From Thalassobellus sediminis (GTDB lineage Bacteria > Bacteroidota > Bacteroidia > Flavobacteriales > Flavobacteriaceae), in NCBI RefSeq assembly GCF_044386045.1, contig NZ_JBISCD010000039.1, positions 1 through 64,000 on the forward strand: a DNA stretch of 64,000 nt, read 5' to 3'. Position 1 is the stretch's first letter; each line of letters begins with the position of its first letter. Shown piece after piece: positions 52,746 to 60,802 of the stretch. The notes under the pieces were generated by a model. That model saw only the letters and a program-made list of their open reading frames with translations. It was not told where the DNA came from and did no database searches. Made by a program: the position numbers and the translations under genes.

Positions 52746-53936
52746 ATGATGAAACGAGTTATTATTGGTCTTTCAGGAGGTGTAGATTCTAGTGTTGCAG
52801 CATATTTGTTACAGCAGCAAGGATATGAAGTTATAGGTTTGTTTATGAAAAACTGGCATGATGACTCTGTTACTATTTCTAATGAGTGTCCATGGTTAGA
52901 TGATAGTAACGATGCTATGTTGGTGGCTGAAAAATTAGGAATCCCTTTTCAAACGGTAGATTTAAGTGAGCAATATAAGGAGCGTATAGTAGATTATATG
53001 TTTAATGAATATGAAAAGGGGAGAACACCTAACCCTGATGTGCTTTGTAATAGAGAGATAAAGTTTGATGTCTTTATGAAAATTGCCTTAGAGCTTGGAG
53101 CAGATTATGTTGCGACAGGGCATTATTGCAGGAAGGGAACGATTCAAAAGGACGGAAATGAAACATATCAATTATTAGCAGGTGTTGATGATAATAAGGA
53201 TCAATCTTATTTTTTATGTCAGTTGTCACAAGAACAATTAGCTAAGTCGTTATTTCCTATTGGTGAGTTAACAAAACCCGAAGTTCGTGAAATAGCTATG
53301 GAACTAGATTTAGTTACCGCAGAAAAGAAAGATTCTCAAGGACTTTGTTTTATTGGTAAGGTGAAATTACCTGATTTTCTTCAGCAGCAATTAAAGCCAA
53401 AACAAGGTATTATCGTTGAAATACCTAGTGATATAGATGTTTATAATCAAGACGAACCTCAATTTGATTCAGAAGAAGAAAAATTAAAATACTTATCACG
53501 TAAAATTGATTACAATGTAGATTTAGGAAAAGTAGTTGGTAAACATCAAGGGGCGCATTATTTTACAAAAGGACAACGAAAAGGGTTGGCTGTTGGTGGT
53601 ACTATTGAACCATTATTTGTTATTGATACCGATGTAAAAGAAAATGTTATTTATACAGGTCAAGGAAAAAATCATCCAGGTTTATATAAAAAAGCCTTGT
53701 TTATAACCAATGAAGAATTGCATTGGGTGCGTACAGATTTAGCTTTAAATAGTAATGAAACAATGCCCGTTACGGCAAGAATTCGTTATAGACAAACTTT
53801 AGAAAAAGCAACGTTACATAAAGTTGAAAGTGGTTTGTATATTGAATTTGAAAATGTTCAATCTGCTATAACAGAAGGGCAATTTGCAGCTTGGTATTTA
53901 GAAGATGAGTTAGTAGGTTCGGGAGTAATTTCATAA
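52746..53936 (+). CDS. mnmA: tRNA-specific 2-thiouridylase MnmA
   Basis: The 396-residue protein starts MMKRVIIGLSGGVDSSVAAY with the PP-loop SGGVDSS at 10-16. The two catalytic Cys are in NPDVLCNREIKFD (about 100) and SQGLCFIGKV (about 201), with DNKDQSYFL between them. It makes the 2-thio group of wobble uridine-34 in Lys, Glu and Gln tRNAs. A second ATG at 52749 is possible. The T9SS subtilase gene starts 25 bases downstream. Confidence 0.95.
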   Translation: MMKRVIIGLSGGVDSSVAAYLLQQQGYEVIGLFMKNWHDDSVTISNECPWLDDSNDAMLVAEKLGIPFQTVDLSEQYKERIVDYMFNEYEKGRTPNPDVLCNREIKFDVFMKIALELGADYVATGHYCRKGTIQKDGNETYQLLAGVDDNKDQSYFLCQLSQEQLAKSLFPIGELTKPEVREIAMELDLVTAEKKDSQGLCFIGKVKLPDFLQQQLKPKQGIIVEIPSDIDVYNQDEPQFDSEEEKLKYLSRKIDYNVDLGKVVGKHQGAHYFTKGQRKGLAVGGTIEPLFVIDTDVKENVIYTGQGKNHPGLYKKALFITNEELHWVRTDLALNSNETMPVTARIRYRQTLEKATLHKVESGLYIEFENVQSAITEGQFAAWYLEDELVGSGVIS

Positions 53937-53961
53937 CTTGCAATAACTTAAATTTATTTTA

Positions 53962-55569
53962 ATGAAAGGGAATTTGTTTCTTTTATTTGTGTTATGTTTT
54001 CAATTTGCACTTTTAGCTCAACAAGATGCATGGGTTTATTTTTCAGATAAGCAGAATGTAGCTACATCTATAGCTAACCCTATTTCTATTTTATCTCAAA
54101 AAGCTATTGATAGAAAAGCATTATATGGCGTTATTATTGATGAACGCGATGTTCCTGTAAATGAATCTTATATATATCAGTTAAAAATAACTAAAGGAAT
54201 TACTGTATTAGCTAAATCAAAGTGGTTTAATGCTATTCATGTTAGAGGATTAGAGGCGGATATAAATGCGCTTGCAAGTTTAAGTTTTGTAAATTATATT
54301 GATTTTGCTGATAAAAATTTAAATACATCTAAACAGGTTAAGCAAAAAAAGGAATCTAAATTTCAAGAAACTTTTACGGTCTTTAATTATGGGAATACTG
54401 CTAATCAAATTGAAATGTTTAATGGCGATCAATTGCATCTTATAGATTATACAGGAACAGGAATGACAGTTGCAGTTTTAGATTCAGGTTTTCCAAATGT
54501 GAATATAATGTCTTCTTTTCAGAGGTTAAGAAATTCAGGTCTTATATTGGGGAATTATGATTTTGTAAATAGAGAGGAGGATGTATTTGCAAACACCAAA
54601 GATAATCATGGTACATGGGTATTAAGTACTATGGCTGGTTATGTAGAAAATGAATATGTAGGTACGGCTCCAGATGCATCTTATTATTTGTTTATAACAG
54701 AAGATGTTCTTAATGAAAACCCCGTAGAAGAAAGTTATTGGGTTGAAGCAGTTGAAAGAGCAGATAGTTTAGGAGTTGATGTAATAAATACATCTTTAGG
54801 ATATGGTAGCTTTTATGACAATGCTAATTATAACTATAATGTTTCTGATTATGATGGGCAATCAATATATATGACAAAAGCTGCTAATATTGCCTTTGAG
54901 AAAGGGATGTTATTAGTTGTGTCAGCAGGTAATGAAGGGAGCTTAGGTGTTAATAGTCCTGCAGATTCTCCAAATGTACTATCAATTGGAGCTGTAAATT
55001 CTACTGGACGCTATGCTTCTTTTAGTTCAGAAGGAAGTGCAATACAGCCTACTCAAAAACCAGATGTTGCTGCTCAAGGACAAGCGAGTTACGTAATTAA
55101 CCCAAATGATGTAATTGGAACGCTTAATGGTACTTCGTTCAGTTCTCCAATTATTGCTGGTGGCATAACATGCTTATGGCAGGCTTTGCCTAATAAAACC
55201 AATGCAGAAATCATGCAATTAGTCAGAGAATCTGCTTCCCAATACAATAATCCTGATTATTTTTTAGGTTATGGTATTCCAGATTTACAATTAGCTCTAA
55301 ATACAGCACTATCTGTTAATGATGTTAAAGGAGGTGGTGATTTAAGAGTTTATCCAAATCCAACCACAGGAAAAATATTTTTTAAATTTCCTGATAGAGA
55401 AGAAGAGTTATCTGTTTCTGTTTATGATATTTTAGGAAAGGAAGTAAAGGAAGTAGTTCTTACAACTGTTTCTAATCAAATAGATTTGTCATCATTACCT
55501 AGAGGTATCTATCTTTCAAAAATTGAATCCAAAAAATTCTCTAAAACAATAAAGCTTGTTAAAAATTAA
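53962..55569 (+). CDS. T9SS-sorted subtilisin-like serine protease
   Basis: The 535-residue protein has a signal peptide (about 1-20), an N-terminal inhibitor-like propeptide (about 22-125) and an S8 domain (about 145-445). The triad is Asp174 in TVAVLDSGFPN, His216 in DNHGTWVLSTMAG and Ser392 in NGTSFSSPIIAG; the oxyanion Asn lies in VSAGNEG. A type A T9SS tail (about 455-535: VYPNPTTGKIFFKF ... DILGKEVKEV ... LPRGIYLSKIESKKFSKTIKL) directs it to the cell surface. Probably a secreted nutrient-scavenging protease. The nitronate monooxygenase gene begins on the base after its stop. Confidence 0.93.
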   Translation: MKGNLFLLFVLCFQFALLAQQDAWVYFSDKQNVATSIANPISILSQKAIDRKALYGVIIDERDVPVNESYIYQLKITKGITVLAKSKWFNAIHVRGLEADINALASLSFVNYIDFADKNLNTSKQVKQKKESKFQETFTVFNYGNTANQIEMFNGDQLHLIDYTGTGMTVAVLDSGFPNVNIMSSFQRLRNSGLILGNYDFVNREEDVFANTKDNHGTWVLSTMAGYVENEYVGTAPDASYYLFITEDVLNENPVEESYWVEAVERADSLGVDVINTSLGYGSFYDNANYNYNVSDYDGQSIYMTKAANIAFEKGMLLVVSAGNEGSLGVNSPADSPNVLSIGAVNSTGRYASFSSEGSAIQPTQKPDVAAQGQASYVINPNDVIGTLNGTSFSSPIIAGGITCLWQALPNKTNAEIMQLVRESASQYNNPDYFLGYGIPDLQLALNTALSVNDVKGGGDLRVYPNPTTGKIFFKFPDREEELSVSVYDILGKEVKEVVLTTVSNQIDLSSLPRGIYLSKIESKKFSKTIKLVKN

Positions 55570-56511
55570 ATGACTAATAAAATTACAACACTATTTAATA
55601 TAAAGTATCCCATTGTTCAGGCAGGTATGGTTTGGAATAGTGGATGGAGATTAGCTTCGGCATCTAGTAATTCGGGAATATTGGGTTTAATTGGAGCAGG
55701 TTCTATGTATCCTGAAGTTTTAAGAGAACATATACAAAAATGCAAAAAAGCTACTGATAAGCCTTTTGGTGTTAACGTACCTATGTTATATCCTAATATC
55801 CAAGAAATTATGGATATTATTATTGAAGAAGGGATTAAAATTGTTTTCACTTCTGCTGGAAATCCTAAAACTTGGACGTCTTGGTTGCAAGAACGTTGTG
55901 TTACTGTTGTTCATGTGGTGAGCAGTGTCAAGTTTGCATTAAAAGCACAAGAAGCAGGTGTAGATGCTATAGTAGCTGAAGGTTTTGAAGCTGGTGGTCA
56001 TAATGGACGAGATGAAACCACTACGCTGACACTTATACCAATGGTAAGAGAGCAAATTATAATTCCTTTAATAGCTGCAGGTGGTATTGCAACAGGAAGA
56101 GCTATGTTAGCTTGTATGGTTTTGGGTGCCGATGGCGTACAAATTGGAAGTAGGTTTGTAGCAAGTGAAGAAAGCTCTGCGCATCAGGCTTTTAAAAAAG
56201 TTGTTATAGATGCAAAAGAAGGCGATACCCAGTTAACTTTGAAAGAATTAGCGCCTGTACGTTTAATTAAGAATAAGTTTTATAATGATGTTCAGCAACT
56301 TTATAAAGCAGGTGCAACACCAGAGCAACTTAAACAATTATTGGGACGAGCACGTGCTAAAAAGGGAATGTTTGAAGGTGATTTAGATGAAGGAGAATTG
56401 GAAATCGGTCAAATTTCTGGGTTAATACATAATATAAAACCTGTTGCTCAAATTGTTGATGATATAATTAAAGAGTTTGAATATGTAAAAAAAAATCACT
56501 TAGCTTTTTAA
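55570..56511 (+). CDS. Nitronate monooxygenase family FMN protein
   Basis: The 313-residue TIM-barrel flavoprotein is of the nitronate monooxygenase/FabK type: YPIVQAGMVWNSGWRLASAS, FGVNVPMLYP, FTSAGNPKTW, GVDAIVAEGFEAGGHNGRDE, IPLIAAGGIATGRAMLACMVLGADGVQIGSRFVAS. It probably oxidises nitronates; the FabK-like enoyl-reductase alternative is less likely without a fatty-acid context. The ATG directly abuts the subtilase stop, so it is likely co-translated with it although unrelated in function. Confidence 0.88.
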   Translation: MTNKITTLFNIKYPIVQAGMVWNSGWRLASASSNSGILGLIGAGSMYPEVLREHIQKCKKATDKPFGVNVPMLYPNIQEIMDIIIEEGIKIVFTSAGNPKTWTSWLQERCVTVVHVVSSVKFALKAQEAGVDAIVAEGFEAGGHNGRDETTTLTLIPMVREQIIIPLIAAGGIATGRAMLACMVLGADGVQIGSRFVASEESSAHQAFKKVVIDAKEGDTQLTLKELAPVRLIKNKFYNDVQQLYKAGATPEQLKQLLGRARAKKGMFEGDLDEGELEIGQISGLIHNIKPVAQIVDDIIKEFEYVKKNHLAF

Positions 56512-56538
56512 GTTTAATTATAAATTTAAAAGTAAAAA

Positions 56539-57390
56539 ATGTTAAATATGAAATTTTTTTTTAAAAGACTATTAGTTTATTTTAATTTTTCAGTCAAAAA
56601 AAAAATTAATAATAATTATTTCAAAGTTCCTATTTTATCAGGTCTAGGAGTCTCCAATTTGTTCTTACAGGAATTGTGGATGATTGAATTACTTGGCAGA
56701 ATAGTTAATATTGGTGTAGTTAAGTTTGTAGATATAGGTGCTAATATTGGTCAAACACTTTTAAAAGTAAAGAGTGTCGATAGAGAAATTGAATACATTG
56801 GTTTTGAACCAAATCAAAATTGTATATATTATTTAAGAAAACTTATTAATAAAAATTTATTTAAAAATGTTATTTTAATTCCTGTTGGGATTTCTACAGA
56901 AACAACATTAGAAGAATTAAATTTTTATAGTGTAAGTGATACTGATCCTTCAGCTTCTATAATAAAAGACTTTAGAAAAACGAGTGTTGTAAAAAAAGAA
57001 TATATCTCTTTATTCAACGTAATTGATTTAAAAACAATTATTAATTTTAATGAGACGTCAATTATAAAAATTGATGTTGAAGGATCTGAATTAGAAGTTC
57101 TTGAAAGTTTTTTTGAAATTATAAAGAAAAATAATCCATTAATATTAATAGAAATATTACCGATTTATTCTGAAAAACAAAATCCGAACAGGCTTAAAAG
57201 ACAAAATAAAATTGAAGAAATTCTAAAGGATTTAAAATATTCTATATTTAGAATTAATAAAAGTAAAAACAAACTTTTAGGAATAACTCAAGTTGATGAT
57301 ATTGGAATTCACTCTAATTTAAATCATTGTGATTATATATTTGTGCCCAGTACAAAAAGATCTAAATTTTCAGGTTGTTTTAAATCATAA
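56539..57390 (+). CDS. FkbM family SAM-dependent methyltransferase
   Basis: The 283-residue protein has FkbM-type features: FVDIGANIGQTLLKV (SAM-binding loop, about 66-80), YIGFEPNQNCIYYL, IIKIDVEGSELEVLESF (about 174-190) and ILIEILPIYS. FkbM enzymes methylate hydroxyl groups of polyketides or sugars. The target is unknown, and no glycan or polyketide cluster is around it. The gene is visibly richer in A and T than its neighbours (long runs of AAT, ATA and TTA), which might reflect transfer. A terminator follows. Confidence 0.82.
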   Translation: MLNMKFFFKRLLVYFNFSVKKKINNNYFKVPILSGLGVSNLFLQELWMIELLGRIVNIGVVKFVDIGANIGQTLLKVKSVDREIEYIGFEPNQNCIYYLRKLINKNLFKNVILIPVGISTETTLEELNFYSVSDTDPSASIIKDFRKTSVVKKEYISLFNVIDLKTIINFNETSIIKIDVEGSELEVLESFFEIIKKNNPLILIEILPIYSEKQNPNRLKRQNKIEEILKDLKYSIFRINKSKNKLLGITQVDDIGIHSNLNHCDYIFVPSTKRSKFSGCFKS

Positions 57391-57419
57391 TTACTTGTTA
57401 AAATTTAATTTAATAAAAA

Positions 57420-57446
57420 AAGAAGGAAATTACTTTCCTCCTTTTT
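57420..57446 (+). terminator. Terminator of the FkbM gene
   Basis: The arms AAGAAGGAAA (57420-57429) and TTTCCTCCTT (57434-57443) pair with one A-C mismatch around a TTAC loop and end in a T-run (57442-57446). A-run on the left side. Confidence 0.7.
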
Positions 57447-57674
57447 AATATCGAAACGATAAACTTTAATATTTAAAATCCCTTAATAAATGAAAAGTTA
57501 AATGTTTCTATATGTGGTATATACCTTTTTTAAGACTGTTTTTTTTAAGCTGAACAAATATAAGAAAAAACTGTTGTTTTTGTTGGAGCAAGTTATTCTA
57601 AGTTATTAACAATTAAAAGATTAAATAGAAGTTAAAAGCTTATTTATAAATTATAAAATGCAAAGTTTTAAAGT

Positions 57675-57682
57675 TATTTTTG
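57675..57682 (+). promoter_or_regulatory. -7 box of the MATE gene
   Basis: TATTTTTG matches TAnnTTTG and ends four bases before the ATG at 57687, so the mRNA should be nearly leaderless, as for guaA. No TTG is found at -33. Confidence 0.4.
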
Positions 57683-57686
57683 CCAA

Positions 57687-59063
57687 ATGCAATTAACTGA
57701 TTATACAAAAGAATTTAAATACAATTGGCAACTAGCCGCACCTGTTATGTTAGGTATGCTTGGGCATACTTTTGTTAGTTTTATTGATAATATAATGGTT
57801 GGTCAATTAGGAACAGCCGAACTAGCAGCAGTATCATTGGGTAACAGTTTTATGTTTATAGCCATGTCTTTAGGAATTGGTTTTTCAACAGCTATAACAC
57901 CTTTAATAGCAGAAGCAGATGGCGCTCAGGATTTTGTAAAGGGTAAATCGTTTTTTAAACACGGGTTGTTTTTATGCACTGTTTTAGGTGTGTTATTGTT
58001 TTTGTTAGTGTTTTTTGCAAAACCTATTATGTACTTAATGAAACAGCCTTTAGAGGTTGTAGAATTAGCAATTCCGTATTTAGATTTGGTAGCATTTTCG
58101 TTAATTCCTTTAATCATTTTTCAAGGTTTTAAACAGTTTAGTGATGGATTGTCTATGACACGCTATCCTATGTATGCTACTATTTTAGGGAATATTATAA
58201 ACATATTTTTAAATTATTTATTGATTTTTGGGAAATTCGGATTTCCAGAATTGGGTATTGTAGGAGCTGCTTACGGCACCTTGGCATCAAGAATAATAAT
58301 GGTTTGGCACTTATGGTTTTTGTTAAAACGTAAAGAAAAATCGAAAGCTTATGTTACCAATATTAAGTTTTTTGTTTTAGATAAATTACAGCTTAAAAAA
58401 TTACTTAATTTTGGAGCACCTAGTGCGATGCAAATGTTTTTTGAAGTGGCCATTTTTACAGCTGCCATATGGTTAAGTGGTTTGCTTGGTAAAAACCCAC
58501 AGGCAGCAAACCAAATAGCCTTAAACTTGTCTTCTATGACTTTTATGGTAGCTATGGGTTTAAGTGTTGCATCTATGGTTAGAGTAGGAAACCAAAAAGG
58601 ATTGAAAAACTATGTTGAGCTAAGGCGTATTGCCTTTTCTATTTTCCTTTTGGGGATTATATTAGCGACTTGTTTTGCAATTTTATTTTTTGCATTTCAT
58701 GAGTATTTACCAAAAGTGTATGTAGATTTTGATGATGCTGAAAATTTATTAGATAATACAGAAGTAGTAAGTATAGCTTCTAAACTATTAATTGCAGCAG
58801 CTATTTTTCAAATAAGTGATAGTATACAAGTATTGGTTTTAGGTGCTTTACGTGGTTTGCAAGATGTAAAAATACCAACCGTAATTACTTTTGTTTCTTA
58901 TTGGCTTATTGGTTTTCCTATAAGTTGGTTTTTAGGAAAAGAAGATGCTTATGGTAGCTTTGGTATTTGGTTAGGTTTGCTTTCTGGTTTAACAACTGCC
59001 GCTATTTTATTGTATATTCGATTTAATTATTTAACTAAAAAGTTAATTTTGTCAAACAATTAA
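57687..59063 (+). CDS. MATE family multidrug efflux transporter
   Basis: The 458-residue protein has about 12 membrane helices in two six-helix bundles. Recognisable stretches are PVMLGMLGHTFVSFIDNIMVGQLGTAELAAVSLGN (about 19-53), FGAPSAMQMFFEVAIFTAA (about 241-259) and GLSVASMVRVGNQKG (about 291-305). It exports cationic compounds against a Na+ or H+ gradient, NorM-like. A small acidic gene follows after 9 bases and may be coupled. Confidence 0.92.
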   Translation: MQLTDYTKEFKYNWQLAAPVMLGMLGHTFVSFIDNIMVGQLGTAELAAVSLGNSFMFIAMSLGIGFSTAITPLIAEADGAQDFVKGKSFFKHGLFLCTVLGVLLFLLVFFAKPIMYLMKQPLEVVELAIPYLDLVAFSLIPLIIFQGFKQFSDGLSMTRYPMYATILGNIINIFLNYLLIFGKFGFPELGIVGAAYGTLASRIIMVWHLWFLLKRKEKSKAYVTNIKFFVLDKLQLKKLLNFGAPSAMQMFFEVAIFTAAIWLSGLLGKNPQAANQIALNLSSMTFMVAMGLSVASMVRVGNQKGLKNYVELRRIAFSIFLLGIILATCFAILFFAFHEYLPKVYVDFDDAENLLDNTEVVSIASKLLIAAAIFQISDSIQVLVLGALRGLQDVKIPTVITFVSYWLIGFPISWFLGKEDAYGSFGIWLGLLSGLTTAAILLYIRFNYLTKKLILSNN

Positions 59064-59072
59064 AAAATAAAA

Positions 59073-59300
59073 ATGACACTCCCAAAATTTATATTAGGCG
59101 ATAACACCGAATACCCAAATGCTATTTTTGTTATTCACACCGAATTTCCTAGATTTATTATTAATCTTGAAGACGATGAAGTAGAATGGTTTGAAGATTT
59201 TAATGATGAAGATCAAGAAGAACTTGAAAAAGAAACTGAAAATGCTATAAAATTGGCTACCGATTTTTATGATAATGAAATCGCTAAATACGATGAATAA
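59073..59300 (+). CDS. Small acidic hypothetical protein
   Basis: The 75-residue, strongly acidic soluble protein begins MTLPKFILGDNTEYPNAIFVIHTEFPRFI and ends in an Asp/Glu-rich helix (DFNDEDQEELEKETENAIKL). No known family is recognised by me, but comparable small proteins recur in Flavobacteriaceae. It has no signal peptide. It sits between the MATE and PAP2 genes, both on the same strand. Confidence 0.72.
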   Translation: MTLPKFILGDNTEYPNAIFVIHTEFPRFIINLEDDEVEWFEDFNDEDQEELEKETENAIKLATDFYDNEIAKYDE

Positions 59301-59357
59301 ATTGCGTTAGGGTTTATCTATAGGTTTATAGGAGAGTACCTAAAAATAAATTAATAA

Positions 59358-59927
59358 ATGATAGAAGAACTTTTAAAATACGATACCGAACTTTTTTTAT
59401 TTTTAAATAATTTAGGATCTGAAACTTGGGATGGACTCTGGCTTGTAATTACAGATAAACTTACCTTTATTCCTTTGTATGCCTTGTTGTTATTTTTGCT
59501 GTATAAAAAATACGGATTAAAATCGTTATTAGTTTTTGTTATAACAGTGGCATTAATGATAACTTTTACAGACCAGATTACCAATGTTTTTAAGCGTGGT
59601 TTTCAACGTCTTAGACCTTGTGGTAATACAGATATAATAGATCAGATGCGTTTTATTGCAGTGCGGTGTGGAAAGTATGGTTTCTTTTCTGGGCATTCGT
59701 CTAATTCTATGGCAGCTGCTGTTTTTGCTGGTTTAATGTTAAAGCCTTATTATAAAAACTTAATATTTATTTTATTATTTTGGAGTGCTGTTGTTGCCTA
59801 TAGTAGAATTTATGTAGGAGTGCATTATCCTTTAGATATTCTTTGTGGATTAACGTTTGGAGCTATTTCTGGATTTCTATTTTATAAATTGGGGACTTAT
59901 TTATTAAACAGATTTGTTAAGCAATAA
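59358..59927 (+). CDS. PAP2 family phosphatase
   Basis: The 189-residue membrane protein has five or six helices and the three phosphatase motifs: KRGFQRLRP (about 74-82), GFFSGHSSNSMAAA (about 107-120) and SRIYVGVHYPLDI (about 151-163). Substrates of this family include phosphatidate, undecaprenyl pyrophosphate and phosphatidylglycerol phosphate; the motifs do not decide between them. Its 3' end overlaps by 11 bases with the convergent lipid-kinase gene, which would make a complementary reaction if the substrate is phosphatidate. Confidence 0.9.
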   Translation: MIEELLKYDTELFLFLNNLGSETWDGLWLVITDKLTFIPLYALLLFLLYKKYGLKSLLVFVITVALMITFTDQITNVFKRGFQRLRPCGNTDIIDQMRFIAVRCGKYGFFSGHSSNSMAAAVFAGLMLKPYYKNLIFILLFWSAVVAYSRIYVGVHYPLDILCGLTFGAISGFLFYKLGTYLLNRFVKQ

Positions 59928-60798
59928 CTTGTAGCGCTTTATTTAAAATAGATATATTAATAGTGTTGTTGTTAATGCTATAAGATTCTCCGTCTATTTG
60001 TGTTTGAAATTTTATATTGTTTTTTTGCGATATTTTAATTTGTTTAGTTTGAAGATATTGAACGTCTTTGAGTAAGTTTTGTTTTTTTAAGAGCATTAAA
60101 AAACTAAGTAATAAAATTTTAAAAAGATTTGTTTTTGGTATTATTAAAACATCTAATAATCCATCTTGTAAAGACGCCTTAGGTGTTAAACTAATATTAT
60201 ACCCTAATTCGTTTGAGTTTGAGATAAAAACCATAAATGGCTTTATATTAAAATGCTTATTGTTTATTTCAATATTAGTTTCATGAAAACTGTTGGCATT
60301 TTTCAATGATTTAAAGAATGCTTTTATATAAGTAGAGAGATTTCTAGTTTTATAGGTTTCATAATGTTTTATAACTTGGGCATCGAATCCTATACCACAA
60401 TTGCTGAAAAAATAAGAGTTATTAATAAAACCTGTATCTACTCTTTTTATGGTTTCAGTTTTAATTAGCGCTATTGCTTTATTTATGCATTTAGGAATAT
60501 TTAGGTTAGACGCTAAGCCATTACCTGAGCCAATAGGAATAATGCCTAAAATTATATTTGTGTTTACAAGGCACCTAGCTACTTCGTTTATGGTGCCATC
60601 TCCTCCGCAAGCTACAACAATATTAGCGCCTTCATTAATAGACTCTTTTGTGAGTGTTGTGGCGTGTTTTTTGAATTTAGATTGTTTTATAACTAATGTA
60701 TAATCCTTGGCGTTAAATTGTTTTTGGAGTAAAGTTTTATTTATTTTCTTATTACCAGAACCAGCAATGGGATTAACAATAAAATGGATGTTCTTCAA
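59917..60798 (-). CDS. Diacylglycerol kinase-like lipid kinase
   Basis: The 293-residue YegS/DgkB-type kinase has IVNPIAGSGNKKIN at the start (about 7-20), the ATP motif VVACGGDGTINEVARCL (about 62-78) and GIIPIGSGNGLASNLNIP (about 87-104), with further FFSNCGIGFDAQVI and QDGLLDVLIIPKT. It phosphorylates diacylglycerol or a related lipid. It starts 4 bases downstream of the LtaS-like gene stop. LtaS-type enzymes release diacylglycerol from phosphatidylglycerol, and a kinase downstream could recycle it, which fits one operon. Confidence 0.9.
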   Translation of the reverse strand: MKNIHFIVNPIAGSGNKKINKTLLQKQFNAKDYTLVIKQSKFKKHATTLTKESINEGANIVVACGGDGTINEVARCLVNTNIILGIIPIGSGNGLASNLNIPKCINKAIALIKTETIKRVDTGFINNSYFFSNCGIGFDAQVIKHYETYKTRNLSTYIKAFFKSLKNANSFHETNIEINNKHFNIKPFMVFISNSNELGYNISLTPKASLQDGLLDVLIIPKTNLFKILLLSFLMLLKKQNLLKDVQYLQTKQIKISQKNNIKFQTQIDGESYSINNNTINISILNKALQVIA

Positions 60799-60802
60799 AT
60801 AA

